From contig NZ_JPOF01000006.1 of the NCBI RefSeq assembly GCF_000733755.1, forward strand, positions 1 through 64,000: DNA of 64,000 nt. The letters run 5' to 3'. A program made the position numbers and the translations under genes. Below are positions 54,636 through 63,913 of this stretch, one piece after another. The stretch comes from Lachnoclostridium phytofermentans. Its GTDB lineage: Bacteria > Bacillota > Clostridia > Lachnospirales > Lachnospiraceae. The first letter of the stretch is position 1. Each line of letters begins with the position of its first letter. The notes below the pieces were generated by a model, which saw only the letters and a list, made by a program, of their open reading frames with translations, was not told the DNA's origin and searched no databases.

Positions 54636-55538
54636 ATGAATACAAAAGTTACAATTGCAGGAGTTACGTTTAAGAATCCGGTTACAACAGCGTCCGGAAC
54701 TTTTGGTTCGGGAATGGAATACAGTGAATTTGTTGATTTAAACCGTCTCGGAGCAGTAACAACTAAAGGAGTTTCTAGTGTACCTTGGACGGGAAATCCA
54801 GTGCCTAGAATTGCAGAAACCTATGGCGGAATGTTAAATGCAATCGGATTACAAAATCCTGGTGTAGAGATGTTTGTGGAAAGAGATTTAGCATTTTTAA
54901 AGCAGTATGATACTAAGGTTATTGTTAATGTCTGCGGTAAGTCCGTTAAGGAATATGTCGAAGTGGTAGAACGATTGTCTGAAGAGGCAGTGGACTTACT
55001 AGAACTTAATATTTCTTGCCCGAATGTAAAAGAAGGTTGTATTGCTTTTGGACAAGATCCTAAGATGATTGCTATGATAATGGACGAGATAAAGAGACAT
55101 TCAAAACAGCCAGTCATTGTAAAGCTTAGTCCTAATGTAACAGACATTACAGAGATGGCGAAGGCAGCAGAAGCTGGTGGTGCAGATGCTCTTTCTTTAA
55201 TCAATACTCTTACTGGTATGAAAATTGATATAAATCGCAGAGCTTTTGCACTTGCAAATAAGACAGGCGGTATGTCAGGACCAGCAGTAAAGCCAATTGC
55301 AGTTCGTATGGTGTATCAGGTTGCAAATGCAGTTAAGCTTCCTCTCATCGGTATGGGTGGAATTCAAAACGCGGAAGATGCTCTTGAATTTATCATGGCA
55401 GGAGCATCGGTTGTAGCAGTTGGTACTGCTAATTTTGTCAATCCATATGCTACGATCGAAGTAATTGAGGGAATAGAAAGCTACATGAAGAAGAATCAAA
55501 TAAGTGACATCAATGATTTGATCGGGTGTGTGAAATAA
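54636..55538 (+). CDS. pyrD: Dihydroorotate dehydrogenase, class 1B catalytic subunit
   Basis: 300 residues from the ATG at 54636, just after GGAGG; the frame from 54597 is longer without an RBS. FMN barrel with NPVTTASGTFG, GAVTTKGVS, LELNISCPNVKEG carrying the catalytic Cys typical of class 1 enzymes, and LIGMGGIQNAEDALEFIMAGA. It oxidises dihydroorotate to orotate with PyrK. Confidence 0.97.
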   Translation: MNTKVTIAGVTFKNPVTTASGTFGSGMEYSEFVDLNRLGAVTTKGVSSVPWTGNPVPRIAETYGGMLNAIGLQNPGVEMFVERDLAFLKQYDTKVIVNVCGKSVKEYVEVVERLSEEAVDLLELNISCPNVKEGCIAFGQDPKMIAMIMDEIKRHSKQPVIVKLSPNVTDITEMAKAAEAGGADALSLINTLTGMKIDINRRAFALANKTGGMSGPAVKPIAVRMVYQVANAVKLPLIGMGGIQNAEDALEFIMAGASVVAVGTANFVNPYATIEVIEGIESYMKKNQISDINDLIGCVK

Positions 55539-55694
55539 GGTTAATGAACTATATTTTTGCTTGTATTAAACTATATTAATCCTACTTTTAAGAAGACAGG
55601 ATTAATTAAGAATGATACAGAATAAATTTTACATGAATGATTTTTTTAGAATAGTACCAATAATTATTACAAGGAAAATATAAAGGAGAATACT

Positions 55695-56372
55695 ATGGAA
55701 CAGTACAAAAAAGAGTTTATTGAATTTATGGTTGATTGTGGAGTACTTAAATTTGGTGATTTTACAACGAAAAGTGGTAGAAAGACCCCTTTCTTTGTCA
55801 ACACTGGTTTTTACAGAACTGGTGCTCAATTAAGAAAGCTTGGAGAGTACTATGCAAAGGCGATTCATGATGCATACGGACTTGATTTTGATGTACTTTT
55901 TGGACCTGCCTACAAAGGAATACCTTTGAGTGTTGCAACTGCAATGTCAATCAGTGAGCATTTTGATAAAGATGTGAAATACTGTTCTAATCGTAAAGAA
56001 GTAAAGGATCATGGTGATACTGGTATCCTTCTTGGAAGCCCGATTCATGATGGTGACAAAGTTGTTATTATTGAGGATGTAACTACTGCGGGAACTTCAA
56101 TTGGTGAAACTATGCCAATTCTTTTTGCACAGGGAAAAGTTGACGTGGTAGGTTTGGTAGTATCTGTGGACCGTATGGAACGTGGAAAAGGTAGCAAAAG
56201 TGCTCTAAAAGAGATAGAAGAAACCTATGGTATTAAGACAACAGCGATAGTGACAATGAAAGAAGTAGTTGAACATTTATATGGGAAGCCTTATAATGGA
56301 AAAGTAGTGATCGATGATCAATTGAAACAGGCAATTGATGCTTATTATGAGCAGTACGGAGTAGAGGCGTAA
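55695..56372 (+). CDS. pyrE: Orotate phosphoribosyltransferase
   Basis: 225 residues. The PRPP loop is KVVIIEDVTTAGTSIGETMP, and VLFGPAYKGIPLSVATA is the orotate side. It forms OMP from orotate and PRPP. It is separated from pyrD by 156 bp that hold a TTAATCCT/AGGATTAA hairpin (near 55578-55606) without a T run. Confidence 0.96.
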   Translation: MEQYKKEFIEFMVDCGVLKFGDFTTKSGRKTPFFVNTGFYRTGAQLRKLGEYYAKAIHDAYGLDFDVLFGPAYKGIPLSVATAMSISEHFDKDVKYCSNRKEVKDHGDTGILLGSPIHDGDKVVIIEDVTTAGTSIGETMPILFAQGKVDVVGLVVSVDRMERGKGSKSALKEIEETYGIKTTAIVTMKEVVEHLYGKPYNGKVVIDDQLKQAIDAYYEQYGVEA

Positions 56373-56603
56373 TCTTACTTGATTTTATTTTGCGTATTTT
56401 TACGTACTCAGAAGTTGTAAAGCGATATAGGTTTGCAAACTTCTTTGTTGAAAGGCTTGTCTCTATCACTTAGGCTCACTAAGATAACTATGCCTGTAAG
56501 AACATAGGTAAGGTTGAGAATTTCTGTTTTCAGCCAGCAAATTGTGCCTGTGCACAAAGTTGCATTGTTAATAAAAGGCGTTTATGCCAGAAACGAGGTT
56601 AGC

Positions 56604-56753
56604 ATGGAGAAAGTATATAAAACAATGAATTCAGCCGGTATCAGTAGTCTTGTAGTTGGAATTTGCGTGACAGTCATTGGTTGTGTAACTGGTGCATTTT
56701 TGATTACAACTGGAGCACGTTTACTTAGCAGAAAAAAAGAAATATTATTCTAA
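56604..56753 (+). CDS. Small single-span membrane protein
   Basis: 49 residues from the ATG at 56604, with GAGG five bases before it; the longer frame from 56514 overlaps hairpins and is unlikely. One hydrophobic helix (ISSLVVGICVTVIGCVTGAFLI) and a basic tail ARLLSRKK. I have seen similar small proteins in Lachnospiraceae but know no function. Confidence 0.65.
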   Translation: MEKVYKTMNSAGISSLVVGICVTVIGCVTGAFLITTGARLLSRKKEILF

Positions 56754-56760
56754 AATAGGT

Positions 56761-56789
56761 GGGGATGTCACAAGTTTTTGCGACTCCCC
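56761..56789. terminator. Hairpin after the small membrane protein gene
   Basis: GGGGATGTC with GACTCCCC (bulged), loop CAAG..TTG. No T tract on the + strand. Confidence 0.5.
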
Positions 56790-56870
56790 ATTAAAAAATA
56801 AGGAAATAGCTTATTAAAAGGATGAACGTAACTTACTTAATATAGATTCCACTTGAAATGAGGTGTTGTC

Positions 56871-57449
56871 ATGGCGAAAAATCCACCAGAATTAGAAAAG
56901 AAAGAATTAACAGCCGAGGAAAAACGTAAGAAAGTACGTAACGAGATTATTAGTTGGATTTTAATCATTGCAGCTGGTTTTATTATGGCGCTTATTGTAA
57001 ATAAATATGTGATTATTAAGGTGGAGATACCTACCTGTTCCATGGAGAATACTATAATGACGGATGACCGTCTGATTGGTAATAGGCTGTCTTATATGAT
57101 TTCAAAGCCGAAACGTGGAGATATCGTAATATTTAAGTGGCCAGATGATCGATCTCAAAATTACATCAAACGTATCATTGGATTGCCGAATGAAACTGTG
57201 ACAATTAAAGATGGTAAAGTTTACATTAACCATTCGGAAACTCCATTAGAAGAAGCTTATCTAAAAGAGCCTATGGAACAAGAAGAAGAGATGGAATTTT
57301 TAGTTCCTGAAGGTTGTTATTTTATGATGGGTGACAATAGAAATCTATCCGATGATGCGAGATACTGGGAATCAAAGTATGTTCCGCTTGATGATATCAT
57401 CGGAAAACCTTTATTCCGATATTCACCATCCTTTGGTTTTGTAAAATAG
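56871..57449 (+). CDS. lepB: Signal peptidase I
   Basis: 192 residues. One membrane segment at ~27-48, then the catalytic Ser in VEIPTCSMENTIM, the general-base Lys in YIKRIIGLPNETV, and GDNRNLSDDARYW. It removes signal peptides outside the membrane. The charged Lys/Glu-rich cytoplasmic start (ELEKKELTAEEKRKK) is usual. Confidence 0.95.
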   Translation: MAKNPPELEKKELTAEEKRKKVRNEIISWILIIAAGFIMALIVNKYVIIKVEIPTCSMENTIMTDDRLIGNRLSYMISKPKRGDIVIFKWPDDRSQNYIKRIIGLPNETVTIKDGKVYINHSETPLEEAYLKEPMEQEEEMEFLVPEGCYFMMGDNRNLSDDARYWESKYVPLDDIIGKPLFRYSPSFGFVK

Positions 57450-57455
57450 TATGAT

Positions 57456-57500
57456 AAAAAAGAGCCTCATTTCTCAAAATAGAAATGCAGCTCTTTTTTT
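57456..57500. terminator. Terminator of lepB
   Basis: AAAAAGAGC with GCTCTTTTTT and an inner ATTTCT/AGAAAT stem. Usable on both strands. Confidence 0.85.
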
Positions 57501-57564
57501 AAAATTAAGGTTATACTTGAACTTATACTTAATATTTATTATACGTGTTCATTTTATTGACAGT

Positions 57565-58095
57565 CTATTTCAGCAAAGAGTTATATAAACTAACGCTTGG
57601 AATCATTGTAATATATGGTGCTGTAATAATTGCTAAATAAATCGATAGACGATTTATCTGAGATTTGTTTAGGTTTGTTTTCTTAAAGGAGAAAAACCTA
57701 TTCATGATGTAAGAAATAAAAGCTGAAAATGCAACAACAACTATAATAAAAATAGCAGAAGTAAGATGTGAGAATGGATTTGTAGCTAATGGCGTTGTAA
57801 GATTTTCTAATAGCCATTCCCCTTTTGGCATTGTTTCAGAGATAAATTGGGTAGCAAACAATATTCCGCATGTGATTGGATATCCAATGAAACCATATAA
57901 TGTATTCCAAATTATCGTCTTTTTCCATACGGAGGAGACATCTTCATGTTCCATATATTTTAGTCCACCCAGAAGTACAAAACTTGCTAAAATAAATTGA
58001 GTTGCAATTAAAAATATCCAAGTATTTGGCATTAATAATAAAAACCAGATTGGATAAAGTGCAGTAACATCATAAAGTTTTACATATTTTTTCAT
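57565..58095 (-). CDS. Multispan membrane protein of unknown function
   Basis: 176 residues, RBS GGAG six bases before the ATG. About four hydrophobic segments: ALYPIWFLLLMPNTWIFLIA, TLYGFIGYPITCGILFA, AIFIIVVVAFSAFISYIM and YLAIITAPYITMIPSV. No motif is recognised. It is alone and divergent from the SpoIID-like gene; the 306-bp gap contains GTTTTGTG/CACAAAAC arms (58123-58152) and an AT-rich promoter region. Confidence 0.75.
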   Translation of the reverse strand: MKKYVKLYDVTALYPIWFLLLMPNTWIFLIATQFILASFVLLGGLKYMEHEDVSSVWKKTIIWNTLYGFIGYPITCGILFATQFISETMPKGEWLLENLTTPLATNPFSHLTSAIFIIVVVAFSAFISYIMNRFFSFKKTNLNKSQINRLSIYLAIITAPYITMIPSVSLYNSLLK

Positions 58096-58401
58096 AAATT
58101 ACTCCATTTCTGTGTGTATTAAGTTTTGTGCTGAGGACAGTGTACACAAAACGTTGGATTTCTTACTATTTCCTAAGTATTTTGTGTGTAGATCAGGATT
58201 ATGTCAAAGCTTATAGACATAAATCTTAGGTAATATTACTTTCCCCTAATAAGAAATACTACAAAATAAAAAAATCCCAGCCTAAATTCAACATATAGTT
58301 ACTATTATAATGAAAAAAGTAAATTATACAACAGCTAAGGTAGATTTTTTATAAAAAAACTATTATAATACATAACAGATTGTGAAGTTAGGAGTAGAGG
58401 A

Positions 58402-60096
58402 ATGACAATAAGAAGAAGTAGGAGATGTTCCTATCAATATGGTAGTTTATCATGTTTTGGATTTTTCCTTATAATTATATGTATTTCAATACTACCAAGT
58501 GGTTATGTATCTGCTCAGAGTTTATGGAGCAATCAAGTTCTTTCCTCTGTACCACTTGTCTCAAATAAAAAAGAAATGACAGATATTCGAGTTGGGCTTC
58601 ATGAAAAGTATGAAGGAAAATCGTCAATTAAAATTCAAACTACAGAAATAGCGCTTGGATATTGTATTGAGGATAAATATCGTTCTGAAGTTAGCTTTCA
58701 ATCAAAGAATGGATTTACTTTTCAGCCAGCAAAGGGAAATTATTATGTATTATCCAAACTCTTTTCTACTTATGAGGATGCGAAAAAAACTGCGGATAAA
58801 ATCGCTGAACTGGGAGTACCAGCGATACCAACTGTAATCTATCGAAACCACTACCGTGTGTATATTGGTGGGGAAATGAGTAGTTCAGATTTTTCTGCGA
58901 TGTATCAAAAAGTAAAAGGCAAGTTCGGTTATACCTATCTTGGACCAGTAAAAAATAATAAGCATAGGGTTAAGATGTCTGGCGATGGTGTGGAGCTCTT
59001 AATGGATGGTGGAATTGAGAATGCATATCCTCAGATAAAGCCGATTGCTAGAAATAGTAAAAATGTTGCTTTACTTGATTTGGGTGAGCGTTCCTATCGG
59101 GGGAGAATAGAAATCGGTTGCTATGGAAAGCTTACCTTAACAGCAATCAATGTAATTAATATAGAATCCTATCTGCTTGGCGTTGTTCCTTGTGAGATGG
59201 TTAGCAGCTGGCCTTTAGAAGCATTAAAGGCACAAGCTGTTTGTGCTAGAAGTTATGCCCTAACGCAAACTGGTTATACCGCTGATTCGAATGCAAAAAA
59301 TCCTTATAGCATAGAGGATACTCAAATAAGCCAAGTATACCGTGGCTATGAATATGAGACAAAGCAGGCTACGGCTGCAGTCGCTGCAACCCAAGGAGAA
59401 GTAGTAAAATACAAGGGAAAAATGATAACTTCTTATTATTCTTCTACCAGTGGGGGAAGAACAGAATCCTCGGAAGATGTATGGGGAAGGAAACTTCCTT
59501 ATTTGCGAAGTGTTATCGATCAGTATGAGAAAATCCCAGAGAAGGGTCCTTGGATCAAAGTTTTTACAAAGGCTGATATTCAAGCCATACTTGAGGAAAA
59601 TGGAAAAAGTGTGGGGACAATTAAAAAGATCTCTCCAAGCATTTTAACAGCTTCAAATCGTGTTTATTCCTTAAAAGTTACCGGAGCAAAAGGTAGCACT
59701 TTAATCAGTACGAATAGTATACGTAGTATGTTTTCGCTTCCAAGTACCAAGTTTAAAATTATCAATTATCAGGATAAGCCGGATGTTGTTACGGTAAAAG
59801 GCAGTCAAGGTAGTAAAACAAAAGCATTAAAAGATAGCTATGTCATAAGTGCTAATAATAAAGTGAGTTCACTAGATTCGATAAAGGAACAATATATCGT
59901 AAGAAGCGCGGATAACTTAACTAATTTCATAAAGAATGCACCGTATAATTCTAATACTTATTACTTTGCGGGTATGGGTTTTGGACATGGTGTAGGGATG
60001 AGTCAGTCTGGTGCAAGAGGAATGGCATTGGAAGGATTTCGCTATACAGATATCATTTCTTTTTATTATGAGGGATGTAAGGTAGAGCAATATTAA
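58402..60096 (+). CDS. SpoIID/LytB domain protein, exported
   Basis: 564 residues. An N-terminal hydrophobic segment (CFGFFLIIICISILPSGYVSA) is a probable signal peptide. Residues ~105-160 resemble a SPOR peptidoglycan-binding domain (YYVLSKLFSTYEDAKKTADKIAELG). The SpoIID domain follows: NVINIESYLLGVVPCEMVSSWPLEALKAQAVCARSYAL, where Glu after Cys is the catalytic residue of the lytic transglycosylase, and ends in GFGHGVGMSQSGARGMA. It differs from the spoIIQ-linked SpoIID, being a longer LytB-type protein, so the sporulation role is uncertain. Confidence 0.88.
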   Translation: MTIRRSRRCSYQYGSLSCFGFFLIIICISILPSGYVSAQSLWSNQVLSSVPLVSNKKEMTDIRVGLHEKYEGKSSIKIQTTEIALGYCIEDKYRSEVSFQSKNGFTFQPAKGNYYVLSKLFSTYEDAKKTADKIAELGVPAIPTVIYRNHYRVYIGGEMSSSDFSAMYQKVKGKFGYTYLGPVKNNKHRVKMSGDGVELLMDGGIENAYPQIKPIARNSKNVALLDLGERSYRGRIEIGCYGKLTLTAINVINIESYLLGVVPCEMVSSWPLEALKAQAVCARSYALTQTGYTADSNAKNPYSIEDTQISQVYRGYEYETKQATAAVAATQGEVVKYKGKMITSYYSSTSGGRTESSEDVWGRKLPYLRSVIDQYEKIPEKGPWIKVFTKADIQAILEENGKSVGTIKKISPSILTASNRVYSLKVTGAKGSTLISTNSIRSMFSLPSTKFKIINYQDKPDVVTVKGSQGSKTKALKDSYVISANNKVSSLDSIKEQYIVRSADNLTNFIKNAPYNSNTYYFAGMGFGHGVGMSQSGARGMALEGFRYTDIISFYYEGCKVEQY

Positions 60097-60184
60097 TAAG
60101 TAAAGAATAAGGTAGAAAACATTAGAATGATTCTATACTTAGCAATTTTATTAGCGTACAAGATATGCAGGAATGGAGAACATC

Positions 60185-61264
60185 ATGAAAAAACAAGATT
60201 TTTATTTTGATTTACCAGAAGAGTTGATTGCACAAGATCCTTTGGAGGACCGATCAGGCTCTAGACTTTTGGTTTTAGATAAAAAAAGTGGTAAGGTTAC
60301 ACATCATATTTTCAAGGAGATTGTAAAATATCTAAAAAAGGGTGATTGCCTTGTAGTAAATAATACGAAGGTTATTCCAGCAAGGCTCATGGGAGAGAGA
60401 ATCATTGAGAAGGTGCCTTTGGCTCCGGGGCATAGCTATGGTAAAGAAGGGACTCCAATTGAACTTTTGCTTTTAAAAAGGGGAGCAGACGATGTTTGGG
60501 AAACTTTAGTTCGCCCTGGTAAAAAAGCTAAAGTTGGTACAAAGGTTAGTTTTGGTGGCGGTAAGTTGATTGGTGAAATTATTGATGTGCTTGAAGAAGG
60601 TAATCGCCTTGTGAAGTTTACCTATCAAGGTATTTTTGAAGAAATCTTAGATGAACTCGGACAGATGCCACTTCCTCCCTATATTACTCATGAATTAGCG
60701 GATAAAAATAGATATCAGACAGTTTATGCAAAGCACGAAGGCTCTGCAGCTGCCCCTACTGCTGGACTTCACTTTACGAAGGAACTTTTGAAGCAAATTG
60801 AAGATATGGGAGTAATCATTGCAAATGTAACTCTTCATGTTGGACTTGGAACTTTCCGCCCAGTAAAGGAAGATGATATCTTAGATCACCATATGCATTC
60901 CGAAGTTTACCAAGTAGAAGAGAGCGAAGCAAAAAAAATCAATGATGCCAAACGAGCAGGTGGGAGGATCATTTGCGTTGGAACAACTAGTTGTAGAACA
61001 ATTGAATCCGCTGCTGATGAAGATGGATATGTACAAGCCAAAAGTGGGGCTACAGAAATCTTTATCTATCCTGGATACCAGTTTAAAGTTATGAATTGCT
61101 TAATTACAAATTTTCATCTACCTGAATCCACTTTATTAATGTTAGTATCTGCTCTTTCGAGTAGAGAACATATCATAGCGGCCTATGAGGAAGCTGTGAA
61201 AGAGAAATATCGATTCTTCTCTTTTGGGGATGCTATGTTTATTACGGATGATATTATGGAATAG
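60185..61264 (+). CDS. queA: S-adenosylmethionine:tRNA ribosyltransferase-isomerase QueA
   Basis: 359 residues from the ATG at 60185, six bases after [31 protein letters not shown] is the family start; [15 protein letters not shown] and [14 protein letters not shown] follow, with [19 protein letters not shown] near the end. It forms epoxyqueuosine in tRNA from preQ1 modified base. It has its own terminator; no other queuosine gene is next to it. Confidence 0.97.
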   Translation: MKKQDFYFDLPEELIAQDPLEDRSGSRLLVLDKKSGKVTHHIFKEIVKYLKKGDCLVVNNTKVIPARLMGERIIEKVPLAPGHSYGKEGTPIELLLLKRGADDVWETLVRPGKKAKVGTKVSFGGGKLIGEIIDVLEEGNRLVKFTYQGIFEEILDELGQMPLPPYITHELADKNRYQTVYAKHEGSAAAPTAGLHFTKELLKQIEDMGVIIANVTLHVGLGTFRPVKEDDILDHHMHSEVYQVEESEAKKINDAKRAGGRIICVGTTSCRTIESAADEDGYVQAKSGATEIFIYPGYQFKVMNCLITNFHLPESTLLMLVSALSSREHIIAAYEEAVKEKYRFFSFGDAMFITDDIME

Positions 61265-61269
61265 GATAT

Positions 61270-61314
61270 AAAAAACGTGACTTCTTTTATTATATGAATT
61301 AAGTCACGTTTTTT
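61270..61314. terminator. Bidirectional terminator after queA
   Basis: AAAAAACGTGACTT and AAGTCACGTTTTTT are perfect arms. The rest of 61315-61583 is AT-rich and holds nothing recognised. Confidence 0.9.
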
Positions 61315-61583
61315 CATACTCCAAATTATTATTTACTAGCTGCATAAATAGATTCAAATGATACTTTTAATTAAATCTACAATTGTAGAATGTTAAGACT
61401 ACTTATGTAGAACTGAGAAATCATTATAGAAATAATATTTAATAACATACTATTACGAAATTAAACTACTAATCTTGCTAAATTTAACAGATTTTTAATT
61501 ATGGGATCATAAGTATCAACCTTATACCAATATCTTTCCATTGTAATAGTTATTGGAATTCACAAAAATTACCTCATGATAGA

Positions 61584-62153
61584 TTATGACTTTGCCTTTA
61601 TACGTGCGCTTACTGGAACTGTAATTATTTTCTTAAGTGGATTCCATACAATTACAGATATGCTAAAGTCTATCATACTATGAATAATGGTACCTACTCC
61701 AACAAGCCCAAGCACTGATAGGAGATAACCTTTTTCGTAATATAATCCTGTTACACTATCACCCCAATAAAAGAAGGTGACTACAATTACTTCGCATATT
61801 GCGTGTACAATCGATAAGAGAAAGGCGAATAATGTTGCACTTGATTTCTTTTGCAATATATCGCTATTCTTCTTCAGTAGGAATGCGCCGATAGAAGCAA
61901 AGATTAAGTGTGTTAATGCTCTCAGTACAACAATGAGTGGAAAGCCAGCAAAGAAAAATCCCATACTGGTGATCAATGCTACGGAGATTGCAACGATCGG
62001 AGATATAAACATTGCAATAATAATAGGAACATGGCTTGCTAATGTAAAGGAAGCTGGTTCTAGAACAATCTTTGGTGCAAACATTGGGATAACGATCCCA
62101 ATCGCACACAAAAGAGCTGAGATGGTAATTGTTTGAATCTTACTGTTTTTCAT
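61584..62153 (-). CDS. ECF transporter S component, NiaX-like (probable niacin uptake)
   Basis: 189 residues, about six hydrophobic segments. The N-terminal IPMFAPKIVLEPASFTLASHVPIIIAMFISP is characteristic of the NiaX/ECF group of vitamin-binding S components. Such proteins work with a shared EcfA/A'/T module not seen here. Specificity for niacin is supported by the palindrome upstream, which fits a NiaR operator. Basic C-terminus (PVSARIKAKS). Confidence 0.72.
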   Translation of the reverse strand: MKNSKIQTITISALLCAIGIVIPMFAPKIVLEPASFTLASHVPIIIAMFISPIVAISVALITSMGFFFAGFPLIVVLRALTHLIFASIGAFLLKKNSDILQKKSSATLFAFLLSIVHAICEVIVVTFFYWGDSVTGLYYEKGYLLSVLGLVGVGTIIHSMIDFSISVIVWNPLKKIITVPVSARIKAKS

Positions 62154-62189
62154 TGTTATGATACCTCGCTGTTGTTAATTTGAAGTATT

Positions 62190-62207
62190 CAGCTGACAAG
62201 ACAGCTG
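62190..62207 (-). promoter_or_regulatory. Probable NiaR operator
   Basis: CAGCTGACAAGACAGCTG is a near palindrome resembling the Firmicutes NiaR (YrxA) sites that contain GTCTTGWC-type cores. It is located 14-31 bp downstream of the -10 box of the S-component gene. Confidence 0.6.
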
Positions 62208-62220
62208 TATACTGTTTATG

Positions 62221-62249
62221 ATAATACAGGATACGTTATAAAATGTCAA
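62221..62249 (-). promoter_or_regulatory. SigA promoter of the S-component gene
   Basis: On the minus strand TTGACA (62249-62244), a 17-bp spacer, TATTAT (62226-62221). Confidence 0.8.
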
Positions 62250-62291
62250 TGGGATTCTTATGATAATAGCAAGGGGCTTATCAACGCTTCT

Positions 62292-62338
62292 AATGATGCA
62301 AACATTTAGCAAAAGAGTACTTGACATGGTGCATCATT
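62292..62338. promoter_or_regulatory. Inverted pair of AATGATGCA upstream of the LacI-family gene
   Basis: AATGATGCA (62292-62300) and its exact complement TGCATCATT (62330-62338), 29 bp apart, about 255 bp before the start codon. The same pair recurs after the gene. A further inverted repeat, ACATGCA/TGCATGT, lies near 62437-62458. Confidence 0.5.
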
Positions 62339-62592
62339 TTGATAAAGAAACAAATATATGCTAAATATGCTTGAAAAATTGCAATATATATAGTAAGATT
62401 TGTTATAGAAAGAATAGGAAAGATGAGAATTTTTATTACATGCACAAAATTGCATGTATATGCAAAAAAAAAGAAGGATTTCAAAAATATAACTCATCTG
62501 ATATTAGCGTGGTTAGTATGTCGATATTCTGCCGGTCTTGATTACATATGGGACACCCTAACCATAGAACGTAAAATAGGGGATAAGATTGT

Positions 62593-63642
62593 ATGAAGAA
62601 GGTAACAATTCAGGATGTTGCAAAAGAATTGAATCTGTCAAGAAATACGGTTGCAAGGGCTCTCAATAATTCTGATACCGTAGCATATGAAACTCGTTAT
62701 CTTGTAATTAAGAAAGCGTGTGAACTAGGTTATCTAAAGTTAGCTCCTGCTGTATTGAATGAATTTAAACTAAAAACTAACATGACTGATTACAAGACGA
62801 TCGTTGTTCTTGCTAGGCGTGAATTATGTGCATTTTGGAATAGTATTATCATGGGGATTTCTGATGAAGTAAATAAAAATGGCTGTAAGCTTAGGCTTAA
62901 TTTTATCAGTGATGATGATGAGGAAAATCTAACATTGCCATTAGACTTTACAGAAAATGTAGATGCAGTTCTATTTATTGGTGTATTTACCTGCAAATAT
63001 ACCGATATGATTCTTAAAATGAAACTGCCAACGGTATTTTTAGATGAACCAGCGAATGGTTTTGGAAGTTATGGTTATAACGACGTAATTGTATGTGAAG
63101 GTAAAAACAGTATTCGCATGATTACGGAGCACTTAATTTCCCAAGGAATGAAGAAAATAGGATTTATCGGAGATGTCACATATTGTGAGTCAATAAAACA
63201 ACGCTATGAAGGATTCCTTGATGGGATGCGTCTGGCAAATCTAACTGTTGATCCTGATATAGTTGCAGTATCCCATAAAGCAAATCGTTATTATAAGATA
63301 GAAGAAGTAGAAGCAACGATTAGCGCTTTCCCTTATATCCCAGAGGCTATTGTTTGTGCGAACGATGATATTGCTTTAGATACCATACGTTGCTTAAAGA
63401 AACGAGGATATCGTGTACCAGAGGATGTAGCAGTTACTGGCTTTGATAATGTAGAAGGGCTTACCCAGGTGGAGCCAATATTAACTACAGTAGCGGTAAG
63501 AAACCAAAAGGTTGGAAAACGACTTGTTCAGCAGCTTTTATGGAGAATGGAAAATCCGGATTTTCCACGTGAAATAATAAGTATTGAAACACAACCAATT
63601 ATTCGAATGTCTTCGAAGCGCAATTTTGAAAATTTATCATAG
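62593..63642 (+). CDS. LacI-family transcriptional regulator
   Basis: 349 residues. Helix-turn-helix at 1-50: KKVTIQDVAKELNLSRNTVARALNNSD, with the hinge helix around LAPAVLNE. The periplasmic-binding-like effector domain starts near 70 and includes GFIGDVTYCESIKQRYEGF, VCANDDIALDTI, and VAVTGFDNVEGLTQVEP. Sugar-responsive repressor or activator; the ligand is unknown. AATGATGCA motifs on both sides of the gene are candidate operators. Any target operon would lie to the right of the window or be the gene itself. Confidence 0.93.
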   Translation: MKKVTIQDVAKELNLSRNTVARALNNSDTVAYETRYLVIKKACELGYLKLAPAVLNEFKLKTNMTDYKTIVVLARRELCAFWNSIIMGISDEVNKNGCKLRLNFISDDDEENLTLPLDFTENVDAVLFIGVFTCKYTDMILKMKLPTVFLDEPANGFGSYGYNDVIVCEGKNSIRMITEHLISQGMKKIGFIGDVTYCESIKQRYEGFLDGMRLANLTVDPDIVAVSHKANRYYKIEEVEATISAFPYIPEAIVCANDDIALDTIRCLKKRGYRVPEDVAVTGFDNVEGLTQVEPILTTVAVRNQKVGKRLVQQLLWRMENPDFPREIISIETQPIIRMSSKRNFENLS

Positions 63643-63672
63643 TATGAGAATATAGTTTTGCAATGCAACTTG

Positions 63673-63721
63673 AAAACTAACCATAAACAGTACGTTAAAA
63701 AAACTGTTTATGGTTAGTTTT
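63673..63721 (+). terminator. Terminator of the LacI-family gene
   Basis: AAAACTAACCATAAACAG and CTGTTTATGGTTAGTTTT are perfect 18-bp arms, followed by more T residues. Confidence 0.92.
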
Positions 63722-63732
63722 TTTATTCATGA

Positions 63733-63768
63733 CAAGGATAAGTTCGCGAAGCGTGCTTTTTCTGGTTC
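63733..63768. repeat. Dispersed hairpin repeat, copy C
   Basis: CAAGGATAAG, core CGCGAAGCGTG, CTTTTTCTGG: the same plan as 10279-10318 and 14206-14240 with a less perfect stem. Confidence 0.45.
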
Positions 63769-63847
63769 TGTTGCATCTGTGGAAAAAAATCAAGGATTCT
63801 TTCTACTTTTACGTAAGGTTTTGATGTTTATTTTTAAAAATTGGTCG

Positions 63848-63913
63848 AATGATGCACAAATATAGAGCATAAATGCGCTACAAAATGCTTCATTTATAAA
63901 ATAATGCATCATT
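63848..63913. promoter_or_regulatory. Second inverted pair of AATGATGCA, downstream of the LacI-family gene
   Basis: AATGATGCA (63848-63856) and TGCATCATT (63905-63913), 48 bp apart. The right end of the window is otherwise AT-rich and without a recognised gene; this could be the promoter region of a gene beyond 64000. Confidence 0.5.

Noticed and set aside
54821-55204. Minus-strand frame of 127 codons inside pyrD
   Set aside because: It is antisense to a well-conserved enzyme; Ser-rich composition comes from the reverse of Gly/Ala/Glu codons.
61777-62136. Plus-strand frame of 119 codons opposite the S-component gene
   Set aside because: The minus-strand protein has clear membrane segments, promoter and operator; the plus frame has none of these.
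62290-62497. Two overlapping minus-strand frames of about 63 codons upstream of the LacI gene
   Set aside because: Low-complexity, overlapping each other and the AATGATGCA pair; no RBS.
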